The notes under the pieces are model-generated. The model was not told the origin of the DNA. It ran no database searches and saw only the letters and a program-made list of their open reading frames with translations. The position numbers and the translations under genes were made by a program. A stretch of DNA of 8,663 nucleotides from contig DAOVXI010000061.1 of the NCBI GenBank assembly GCA_030636245.1, positions 1 through 8,663 of the forward strand, written 5' to 3'. Source of the stretch: Deltaproteobacteria bacterium. GTDB taxonomy: Bacteria > Desulfobacterota > GWC2-55-46 > DRQE01. The stretch's first letter is position 1. Each line of letters starts with the position of its first letter. Positions 1-4,510 of the stretch are shown piece after piece.

Positions 1-158
1 AGGTTGTTAACGTAGCCAAAACGTAGCCAAAGTTATCTCAAAGGGTATGATTGTATAGAAAATACCTGAAAAGACAGAACGGGTTAACTTTTTGTAAATA
101 CTATAAAATTTAAAAAGTGCAGGTAGAAGGCCAACTTACAAAATTTGATAATTTGAGA
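1..158. mobile_element. Terminal segment of an element integrated in tRNA-Glu
   Basis: This stretch has no open gene; all three plus frames close within the first 26 bases. It directly abuts a tRNA-Glu 3' fragment that has no matching 5' half, so it has replaced the 5' part of the tRNA gene. In the usual outcome of tyrosine-recombinase integration into a tRNA gene, the intact tRNA is rebuilt at the far end of the element and a bare 3' fragment plus the native terminator stays at this end. That would make bases to the left of 159 element DNA and bases to the right chromosomal. The segment is very AT-rich and carries a tandem 11-bp repeat near its left edge. The integrase gene itself is not visible. 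A short plus-strand reading frame ending at 13-15 or 24-26 could be the tail of a gene off the left edge, but this cannot be decided. Confidence 0.5.
10..31. repeat. Tandem 11-bp direct repeat, possible integrase arm-type sites
   Basis: The 11-mer ACGTAGCCAAA occurs at 10-20 and again, perfectly and with no gap, at 21-31. It lies about 130 bp from the tRNA-Glu attachment junction. Short direct repeats near the ends of tRNA-integrated elements are often arm-type binding sites for the tyrosine recombinase. That role is inferred from position only; the repeat itself is plain in the sequence. Confidence 0.6.
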
Positions 159-202
159 CTTTCACGGCGGCGACGGGGGTTCAAATCCCCCTGGGGACGC
201 CA
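159..202 (+). tRNA. tRNA-Glu(UUC) 3' fragment, attachment-site copy (no 5' half)
   Basis: The fragment reads as the 3' part of tRNA-Glu: anticodon loop CTTTCAC (159-165, anticodon TTC at 161-163), 3' anticodon-stem strand GGCGG (166-170), a 4-nt variable loop (171-174), a perfect T stem of five G and five C around TTCAAAT (175-191), acceptor strand TGGGGAC (192-198), discriminator G199 and encoded CCA (200-202). It closely matches the same part of E. coli tRNA-Glu. The expected 5' half is absent: no GTCCCCA, D arm or CCGCC anticodon strand occurs upstream, and the bases just before the loop do not pair with GGCGG. The break falls exactly at the anticodon loop, a usual crossover site for tyrosine recombinases, so this is best read as an att site rather than a working tRNA gene. 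Confidence 0.85.
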
Positions 203-206
203 GATT

Positions 207-235
207 AAAAGGCCTGCTCTTTGAGCAGGCCTTTT
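207..235 (+). terminator. Intrinsic terminator after tRNA-Glu fragment, likely bidirectional
   Basis: A perfect 13-bp stem (207-219 with 223-235) closes a 3-nt TTT loop. It has a GGCCTGCTC core, with A's on the left flank and T's on the right. On the plus strand it sits 4 bases after the tRNA CCA end, where a native tRNA terminator is expected. On the minus strand it ends 12 bases beyond the methyltransferase stop and also yields a U-tract, so it can serve both genes. Confidence 0.85.
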
Positions 236-247
236 CTTATTTCATCT

Positions 248-997
248 CTAAGGTTTGTTAGGTGTTTTTTTTGTAAATATGAAGTTTGCCGAGCACGGCA
301 GAAGTCGTTGAAGTATCGGAATGTGACTTAAGACGAAAAAATAGAATGTTTCGAAAGCTCCTCTTTTTATAAGAGACGGATAATACTCTACACGGATATC
401 AAGCCCCGCCTCCTGGGCGAGGCTACGAAGCTTGGAAGTTATCAATACATCTTCTGGAACTTTTGGTCTTTTCCTATTGACTCTCCAGTGCGCAAGAGAT
501 GAAAGGTATCTTGGCACAGATGGTTCATAAAAATAAAAGGCTTTTCCTCCTGGCTTCAAAACCCTGTTTATTTCATAGAGAGTTCTCTTGTGGGCCAGAA
601 AATGATGGGCTGACGCGAAACAAAAAATTTGATCTAATGATGCGTCTACTTCTTTAATCTCATAGCTTTTACATGCATACGCGTTGTCGATCTTCACTTC
701 GAACAATCGTTCCCAATGATGCAAGTCCATGATCGCAAACTCACTAATATCAGTAGCTAACAAATGTGCATCTGGAAATATCTTTTTGTAAACACAAGAT
801 GCCCAACCTTGTCCTCCTCCTATTTCCAAGACCCTACCATTAGTTATAAGCTCGTCTTTATATCGTTTTAAACAATTTAAACAATTTAAAAACACCCCAG
901 CTTCGGTGATTTTCTGGACAATGGTTTTTATAGAGTCCGCCTTCTTCGAACGCCAATGATTTATTTCAATCTTCTGTTTTGCTTCGATATCAGACAT
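248..997 (-). CDS. Class I SAM-dependent methyltransferase (Methyltransf_11-like)
   Basis: The 249-residue protein has the marks of a Rossmann-fold methyltransferase. The SAM-binding motif I, VLEIGGGQGWAS, is at residues 56-67; an acidic strand end, ATDIS, at 81-85 should hold the SAM ribose; and the motif VLKPGGKAFYF follows around 145-155. There is no signal peptide or membrane segment, so it should be cytosolic. The substrate cannot be told from sequence: small molecules, lipids, sugars and quinones are all possible for this group. The ATG start is preceded by GGGAG (1007-1011) nine bases upstream. The gene stands alone, AT-rich, pointing towards the tRNA-Glu attachment junction, from which only a terminator separates it. 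That position suggests accessory cargo at an insertion hotspot, but this is inference. An in-frame 9-bp repeat duplicates Leu-Asn-Cys near residue 39. Confidence 0.8.
   Translation of the reverse strand: MSDIEAKQKIEINHWRSKKADSIKTIVQKITEAGVFLNCLNCLKRYKDELITNGRVLEIGGGQGWASCVYKKIFPDAHLLATDISEFAIMDLHHWERLFEVKIDNAYACKSYEIKEVDASLDQIFCFASAHHFLAHKRTLYEINRVLKPGGKAFYFYEPSVPRYLSSLAHWRVNRKRPKVPEDVLITSKLRSLAQEAGLDIRVEYYPSLIKRGAFETFYFFVLSHIPILQRLLPCSANFIFTKKTPNKP
867..890. repeat. In-frame 9-bp microrepeat (TTTAAACAA x 2.7) inside the methyltransferase gene
   Basis: TTTAAACAA is at 867-875 and 876-884, followed by TTTAAA at 885-890. On the coding (minus) strand this gives the duplicated tripeptide LNC-LNC just before the SAM-binding core. 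Because the unit is 9 bp, copy-number change by slippage would keep the reading frame. Confidence 0.7.
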
Positions 998-1194
998 TCT
1001 CGGCGGCTCCCGCTTGAGATGATTACATCACAGAAATGTAGTTTTATAGTGTATTTTAACAAAAAAATGATTAAGCTTAGTAAAACATATATCGGAGTGA
1101 TATGCAAATTACTGCTTTTTATTTGAAGTAACTTAGCGTGTGTGGTTTCTTTATGACAGTGACTATTAAGTAGATATGGACATTGGAGGTAGTT

Positions 1195-1404
1195 ATGAGT
1201 ATAAAAGACAGTAACGGGACGGAGCTTAATGAGGGGGATTCCGTTCAGGTCATTAAGGACCTAAAGGTAAAAGGTTCCTCAATTACCCTGAAACGCGGGA
1301 AGACATTTAAGAATATCCGTCTTACATCAAAGGATAAAGAGGTTGAGTGCCGTGAGGGTAAATCAACGATCGTTCTTAAAACCTGTTTCTTGAAGAAGGT
1401 TTAG
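1195..1404 (+). CDS. PhnA-domain protein (C-terminal YjdM/PhnA domain only)
   Basis: This 69-residue protein matches the C-terminal domain of PhnA/YjdM: the opening KDSNGTELNEGDSVQVIKDL, then KVKGSS, and a basic strand-rich remainder ending in FLKKV. The family was named for a phosphonate operon, but it is not phosphonoacetate hydrolase, and its real role is not established. Typical YjdM proteins of about 110 residues begin with a four-cysteine zinc ribbon; here that part is absent, and the only cysteines lie late in the chain. I chose the ATG at 1195, which has GGAGG at 1185-1189 at ideal spacing, over a TTG at 1183 that lies across that ribosome site. It stands alone between the divergent methyltransferase and a repeat, with no phn genes nearby. 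A small SH3-like fold is likely from the family. Confidence 0.8.
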   Translation: MSIKDSNGTELNEGDSVQVIKDLKVKGSSITLKRGKTFKNIRLTSKDKEVECREGKSTIVLKTCFLKKV

Positions 1405-1457
1405 AACTCAAAGCTTTTCAGCTATTGAATGATTTACATTTTTGTGGATAATATGGA

Positions 1458-1519
1458 GTAGGGCGGTGTGATGCCGAACCTGTTCGGCATATTGATCGGT
1501 GGGCAATGGCCCACCCTAC
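1458..1519. repeat. REP/MITE-like palindromic element
   Basis: A 62-bp unit is bounded by inverted ends GTAGGG (1458-1463) and CCCTAC (1514-1519). Inside are two tight hairpins: ATGCCGAAC/GTTCGGCAT (1471-1479 with 1482-1490, 2-nt loop) and GGTGGGC/GCCCACC (1498-1504 with 1509-1515, 4-nt loop). It is visibly richer in GC than the AT-rich spacer around it. The GTAGGGTGGGC-type end resembles short repeats dispersed through many bacterial genomes, probably moved by a transposase in trans. It could also act as a terminator-like structure behind the PhnA-domain gene, although no T-tract follows. Confidence 0.65.
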
Positions 1520-1598
1520 GAGGCTGTTTTGCACCACCTTATGGTATGCCCTCTAGATGATCTATGAAATAAAATATTAGGTACTGGTCAGTGATTTT

Positions 1599-1895
1599 AT
1601 GAGATTAAACATATTATATTGGTTGTTAGAAATTCCTATTATAGGTGCTTTTATTTTATTATTTTATATTATTGAAAGGATTCCAGGAAACCCTGTGATA
1701 TTTGGCTTGTTGGCGTTTATTATTATTTTTACGGCATTCATATATGTTGCTGTAATACCGCCAAAAATAATCAAATGTCCTTCATGTGGCTGGCCGCTTG
1801 TACCGTATTTTATGATACGGAATACTCCGGTTATGTACCTAGCTATACTGACTTTGCCTGATAAGTGCAGAAGTTGCGGACATAAAGTTCCTTAG
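1599..1895 (+). CDS. Small membrane protein with two TM segments and a C-terminal zinc ribbon
   Basis: I do not recognise a named family for this 98-residue protein. Two hydrophobic segments (about residues 5-25 and 33-53) form a likely membrane hairpin joined by a short RIPGNP turn. A cytosolic or periplasmic tail follows with two cysteine pairs, CPSC at 60-63 and CRSC at 90-93, spaced like a zinc ribbon with a 26-residue insert that is itself hydrophobic. Each pair is followed by Gly (CPSCGW, CRSCGH), as in zinc knuckles. The ribosome site is poor: only a weak GG-containing stretch precedes the ATG. The gene lies alone between a REP-like element and the isc promoter, with AT-rich codons. 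Coding status rests on the organised domain pattern; the function is unknown. Confidence 0.6.
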   Translation: MRLNILYWLLEIPIIGAFILLFYIIERIPGNPVIFGLLAFIIIFTAFIYVAVIPPKIIKCPSCGWPLVPYFMIRNTPVMYLAILTLPDKCRSCGHKVP

Positions 1896-1993
1896 CCCTT
1901 AGGATAGGCAGTGCTCACCAAATGAACCGCGTTTGAAACCTCCCGCCGGGCCGACCCCACTGTGCCAAAATTGTTCGAACCGCCTAAAAAATA

Positions 1994-2018
1994 ATACTTG
2001 ACAAAATTGATAAGGTAT
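1994..2018 (+). promoter_or_regulatory. IscR-type Fe-S box (type 1-like operator)
   Basis: The 25-bp sequence begins ATACTTGAC and ends AAGGTAT, an imperfect inverted repeat with an A/T-rich centre. Compared by eye with the type 1 IscR consensus known from E. coli (ATASYYGACT...AGTCRRSTAT), it agrees at 21 of 25 positions. It overlaps the -35 hexamer of the promoter ahead of iscR, where bound [2Fe-2S]-IscR would block polymerase. Autorepression is therefore the expected mode. The match was scored by hand, and the regulation is inferred. Confidence 0.7.
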
Positions 2019-2026
2019 ACTAAATT
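1998..2026 (+). promoter_or_regulatory. Promoter of the iscR-iscS-iscU operon
   Basis: A consensus -35 TTGACA (1998-2003) is followed after 17 bases by TAAATT (2021-2026), which matches four of six -10 positions. TATACT at 2016-2021 looks closer to the -10 consensus, but it leaves only 12 bases of spacing, so it is less likely to be the -10. Transcription would begin near 2033, giving a leader of about 75 nt before iscR. The Fe-S box covers the -35. Confidence 0.6.
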
Positions 2027-2109
2027 ATAGATATGCCTTGAGGAGCAAAGCCTTCAGATATAAAGCTGGATAGCGCTCAAGTAGTTGGAATTGAAAGGTT
2101 TTTTAGACA

Positions 2110-2592
2110 ATGAGACTTACGACAAAAGGACAATACGCGGTACGGGCCATGGTGAATCTGGCCTGCAGAGCCTGTCACCCGGAGGGAAAGCCTGTAGCTC
2201 TAAAGGACATCTCCGAGAGCGAGGGGATAAGTCTTGCCTATCTTGAGCAGTTATTTGTGAAGCTCAGAAAGGGTGAGCTAGTTCGAAGCGTCAGAGGCCC
2301 TGGCGGAGGTTACATCCTTGCCCGTGATCCCGCTGATATAAATGTCGGTGAGGTCATAACGGTTGTTGAGGAGCCGTTAAACCCGGTTGCCTGTCTCGAC
2401 AGCGACGCGACCAAGTGCGAGAAGTCGCCTACATGTATAACCCAGAAGGTCTGGAAGGGTTTGGGGAATAGGATAAAGGAATTTTTGAGTTCTGTAACGA
2501 TCGAAGAGCTTGCAAAAGAGGTTGAGGAGAGTGGTGACATGAACTCGACTATTAAGTGCGAGCCGGATAATTTAAAGAGAGCCGCAAGATAA
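2110..2592 (+). CDS. iscR: Rrf2-family Fe-S cluster assembly regulator IscR
   Basis: IscR is a [2Fe-2S]-binding transcription factor that represses the isc operon when clusters are plentiful. The 160-residue protein opens with MRLTTKGQYAV, has the winged helix-turn-helix with YLEQLFVKLRKGELVRSVRGPGGGY (residues 44-68), and carries three cysteines, C95, C103 and C109, at the places of E. coli C92, C98 and C104. The fourth E. coli ligand, His107, corresponds to Gln112 here, so cluster ligation or stability may differ. The start is fixed by the conserved N-terminus; the ribosome site (AAAGG around 2094-2098) is weak and a little distant. It leads the operon, 30 bp before iscS, and an IscR-like operator lies in its promoter. 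The general Rrf2 class also includes NsrR and CymR, but the cysteine spacing and neighbours favour IscR. Confidence 0.93.
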   Translation: MRLTTKGQYAVRAMVNLACRACHPEGKPVALKDISESEGISLAYLEQLFVKLRKGELVRSVRGPGGGYILARDPADINVGEVITVVEEPLNPVACLDSDATKCEKSPTCITQKVWKGLGNRIKEFLSSVTIEELAKEVEESGDMNSTIKCEPDNLKRAAR

Positions 2593-2608
2593 AATTAATA
2601 ATTTTCTT

Positions 2609-2614
2609 AGGAGG
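2609..2614 (+). promoter_or_regulatory. Shine-Dalgarno site that fixes the TTG start of iscS
   Basis: A perfect AGGAGG lies 8 bases ahead of the TTG at 2623. No ATG or GTG is better placed, and the protein from this TTG begins with the family-typical MKQIYFDHNATTP, so the rare start codon is real. It may lower IscS yield relative to its strong ribosome site. Confidence 0.85.
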
Positions 2615-2622
2615 AAGTAAGA

Positions 2623-3834
2623 TTGAAACAGATCTATTTTGACCATAACGCAACAACACCGGTAGCGCCCGAGGTATTCGAGGCCATGCTGCCGTACTTA
2701 AAAGACGAGTGGGGAAACCCATCAAGCATACACTGGGCGGGCCGTGCACCGAAAAAAGCAATGGAAGAGGCAAGGGACATGATCTGCGAGTTCCTGAACT
2801 GCTCCCCTGTTGAGCTTATATTTACAGGTAACGGAACAGAGAGCGATAACCTTGCCATAAAAGGCACAGCACTTTCAAAAAAGAAGAAGGGCAATCACAT
2901 TATAACAACTCGCGTTGAGCACCCGGCGGTGCTGAATACATGCAAATATCTTGAAAAGGAAGGCTTTGAGGTAACCTACCTCGGTGTTGACAAGGAAGGC
3001 ATAATAGATATCGAGGAGCTCAAGGCCGCTATAACTGATAAGACCATACTTATAACGGTCATGTACGCCAACAACGAGACAGGCGTGCTTATGCCGATAA
3101 AAGAGATAGGCGAGATCGCAAAAGAGAAGAGGATAACCTTTCACACGGATGCCATACAGGCCGCGGGTAAGATCCCGCTGGATACGAAGGAGCTTAACTG
3201 TGACCTTATAAGCATATCGGCTCATAAGTTCTATGGTCCTAAGGGCGTGGGCGCTCTTTATGTGAAGCGTGGCGCCAGGGTCGTGCCGCTCCTTCATGGA
3301 GGTCACCACGAGAGGAACAGGCGCGGTGGTACTGAGAATGTAGCCGGCATAGTAGGATTCGCCAAGGCCGCCGAGCTTGCGATCAGAGACATGGAGGCTG
3401 AGGGTAAAAGGCTTGCGCTTCTTCGTAGCAGGCTTGAGGAAGGTCTTCTTGAAAGGACACCTCATACGCTTTTGAACGGACATAAAACGAACAGGATACC
3501 GAATACGACCAATATAAGCTTTGAGTTCATAGAAGGTGAGTCGCTTCTCTTGAACCTTGATATGCTTGGGGTTGCCGCTTCAAGCGGTTCAGCCTGCACA
3601 TCAGGAAGTCTTGAGGCCTCACATGTGTTGATCGCCATGGGACTTGTTCCTGAGCAGTATCACGGTTCGGTCAGGTTCAGCCTCGGCAAACTCAGCACGG
3701 AAGAGGATGTGGATTATATAATTGAAAAACTTCCTCCGATCGTAGAGAGGACAAGGAGCATGTCGCCTCTGTGGGATGCTGAAAAAGGCACGGGCGCTGA
3801 GATAGAATTTTCAGCGAAAAGCTGCCTTAAGTAG
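2623..3834 (+). CDS. iscS: Cysteine desulfurase, NifS/IscS type
   Basis: This PLP enzyme converts cysteine to alanine and passes persulfide sulfur to IscU and to tRNA thiolases such as MnmA. In the 403 residues, FDHNATTP opens the protein, His100 should stack on PLP, HTDAIQ (174-179) holds the cofactor Asp176, SAHK gives the Schiff-base Lys202, and the mobile loop SSGSACTSGS gives the catalytic Cys325. Lys202 and Cys325 carry the same numbers as in Azotobacter NifS, and the TSGS loop is NifS-like rather than the TSAS of E. coli IscS. With iscR in front and iscU behind, and no nitrogenase genes in view, a housekeeping Isc role is likely despite the NifS-like sequence. The start is a TTG behind a perfect AGGAGG. 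The length is normal for the group. Confidence 0.95.
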   Translation: MKQIYFDHNATTPVAPEVFEAMLPYLKDEWGNPSSIHWAGRAPKKAMEEARDMICEFLNCSPVELIFTGNGTESDNLAIKGTALSKKKKGNHIITTRVEHPAVLNTCKYLEKEGFEVTYLGVDKEGIIDIEELKAAITDKTILITVMYANNETGVLMPIKEIGEIAKEKRITFHTDAIQAAGKIPLDTKELNCDLISISAHKFYGPKGVGALYVKRGARVVPLLHGGHHERNRRGGTENVAGIVGFAKAAELAIRDMEAEGKRLALLRSRLEEGLLERTPHTLLNGHKTNRIPNTTNISFEFIEGESLLLNLDMLGVAASSGSACTSGSLEASHVLIAMGLVPEQYHGSVRFSLGKLSTEEDVDYIIEKLPPIVERTRSMSPLWDAEKGTGAEIEFSAKSCLK

Positions 3835-3835
3835 T

Positions 3836-3877
3836 TTTTTAGGGTATTATATATCTATGGGCAATTTAGCCTAAAAA
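3836..3877 (+). other. Intercistronic inverted repeat between iscS and iscU
   Basis: TTTTTAGG (3836-3843) pairs perfectly with CCTAAAAA (3870-3877) across a 26-nt AT-rich loop. It begins just after the iscS stop codon. It is too AT-rich and lacks a trailing U-tract, so it is not a convincing terminator. It could affect mRNA processing or the relative yield of iscU, but nothing in the sequence proves that. Confidence 0.35.
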
Positions 3878-3911
3878 GAGATTACTGACTAAAAACATAG
3901 GAGAGTTAAAA

Positions 3912-4286
3912 ATGTATAGCGAAAAAGTAATGGATCACTTCACAAATCCACGTAATGTTGGAGAGATAGAAGAAGCTGATGGCACGGGAACTGTCGGAAA
4001 CCCCGAGTGTGGGGACATAATGAAGCTTACATTAAAGGTCGAGAATGATGTCATTAAGGATGTTAAGTTCAAGACCTTTGGATGTGGTGCCGCCATTGCA
4101 ACGAGCTCGATGGTAACGGAGCTCGTGCAGGGTAAGAATTTGAATGAAGTAGAAGGTATCTCTAATAATACCGTAGCCGAGGCCCTTGACGGGTTACCGC
4201 CCGTTAAGATGCATTGCTCTAATCTTGCGGCGGACGCATTGCATGCAGCTATTGATGATTACAAGAAAAACCACTCCAAGGAGTAA
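3912..4286 (+). CDS. iscU: Fe-S cluster scaffold protein IscU (NifU N-terminal type)
   Basis: IscU receives persulfide from IscS and iron, builds [2Fe-2S] clusters and hands them to target proteins. The 124-residue single-domain protein has all three ligand cysteines: C33 in NPECGD (with the exchange-promoting Asp35), C58 in FGCGAA and C102 in MHCSNLA. His101 precedes the third one. It lacks the middle ferredoxin-like and C-terminal Nfu domains of full NifU. LPPVK (95-99), the motif bound by the HscA chaperone in E. coli, is intact, yet no hscB or hscA gene is in the window. AGGAGAG at 3899-3905 precedes the ATG. The gene lies 77 bp after iscS and is the last coding gene before the operon terminator. 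Confidence 0.94.
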   Translation: MYSEKVMDHFTNPRNVGEIEEADGTGTVGNPECGDIMKLTLKVENDVIKDVKFKTFGCGAAIATSSMVTELVQGKNLNEVEGISNNTVAEALDGLPPVKMHCSNLAADALHAAIDDYKKNHSKE

Positions 4287-4305
4287 TTATTAAAGGTGTA
4301 TTTAG

Positions 4306-4382
4306 ACCCTCACAACTACCTGGATGATACAAAATAGTATATAAGAAGTATCACTCCAGAAAGTTGTTGTTTTGATGAGGGT
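4306..4382 (+). ncRNA. Structured RNA candidate in the iscU-mnmA spacer (long interrupted hairpin)
   Basis: Four nested helices stack in order: ACCCTCA/TGAGGGT (4306-4312 with 4376-4382), CAACT/AGTTG (4313-4317 with 4362-4366), CTGGA/TCCAG (4320-4324 with 4355-4359) and TGATAC/GTATCA (4325-4330 with 4348-4353). That gives 23 Watson-Crick pairs, one bulged C (4354), a 2x2 internal loop, a 9-nt one-sided bulge (4367-4375) and a 17-nt apical loop. I recognise no known riboswitch. It starts 20 bases after the iscU stop and lies upstream of a terminator and mnmA, so it may be an isc mRNA 3' structure, a processed small RNA, an RNase III substrate, or a leader that controls read-through into mnmA. 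The base pairing is seen; the functions are guesses. Confidence 0.45.
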
Positions 4383-4440
4383 GAGAAAAGCCTCCGATTC
4401 CGATGGAGTTAGAAACCTAGATTATTAATCTCCTTCCTTT

Positions 4441-4477
4441 AAGTTAGGCGGGCCATATGGCCCGCTTAACTTTTTTT
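4441..4477 (+). terminator. Strong intrinsic terminator closing the isc operon
   Basis: A 14-bp stem (4441-4454 with 4459-4472, one G-U pair) has a GCGGGCC/GGCCCGC core, a 4-nt ATAT loop and a run of seven T's at 4471-4477. It separates the Isc operon from mnmA. With the structured segment before it, it could also work as an attenuator for mnmA. Confidence 0.9.
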
Positions 4478-4504
4478 GTTTTTAAGTTTGAGCAAATGTA
4501 TAAT
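4477..4504 (+). promoter_or_regulatory. Promoter of the mnmA-mtaB-rnc-radical SAM operon
   Basis: A perfect -10 TATAAT is at 4499-4504. Sixteen bases upstream, TTGTTT (4477-4482) is a weak -35 that overlaps the end of the terminator U-tract. The start point is predicted at about 4511, on or next to the first mnmA ATG. A -10 so perfect in AT-rich DNA could arise by chance, but its place directly behind a terminator supports it. Confidence 0.5.
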
Positions 4505-4510
4505 AATATA

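Noticed and set aside
87..118. Inverted repeat ACTTTTT/AAAAAGT inside the element end.
   Set aside because: Very AT-rich and short, with an 18-nt loop; likely by chance in such sequence.
159..202. Reading the CCA-ending fragment as the 3' end of tmRNA (ssrA) or tRNA-Sec.
   Set aside because: The anticodon loop CTTTCAC, the GGCGG stem strand and the TGGGGAC-G-CCA end fit tRNA-Glu, while tmRNA would need a 3' strand pairing with a GGGG 5' end.
1921..1983. GAACCGC repeated at 1924-1930 and 1977-1983, with weak palindromes GTTTGAAAC and GTTCGAAC.
   Set aside because: Short and imperfect; no consistent element or terminator could be drawn from them.
2016..2021. TATACT as the -10 of the isc promoter.
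   Set aside because: It leaves only 12 bases after TTGACA; TAAATT at 17 bases is better spaced.
2310..3483. Long minus-strand open frames lying across iscR and iscS.
   Set aside because: They are opposite-strand shadows of well-supported genes and have no family motifs or ribosome sites.
4366..4390. Hammerhead-like core (TTGATGAG followed by GAGAAAAG) in the iscU-mnmA spacer.
   Set aside because: The CUGANGA core, a stem II and a cleavage site in proper order are not all present, and the TGAGGGT bases are used in the outer helix.
4457..4510. An N-terminal extension of MnmA from ATG 4457 or 4496.
   Set aside because: It would be translated from terminator sequence; MnmA proteins begin shortly before the SGGVDSS loop, matching 4511.
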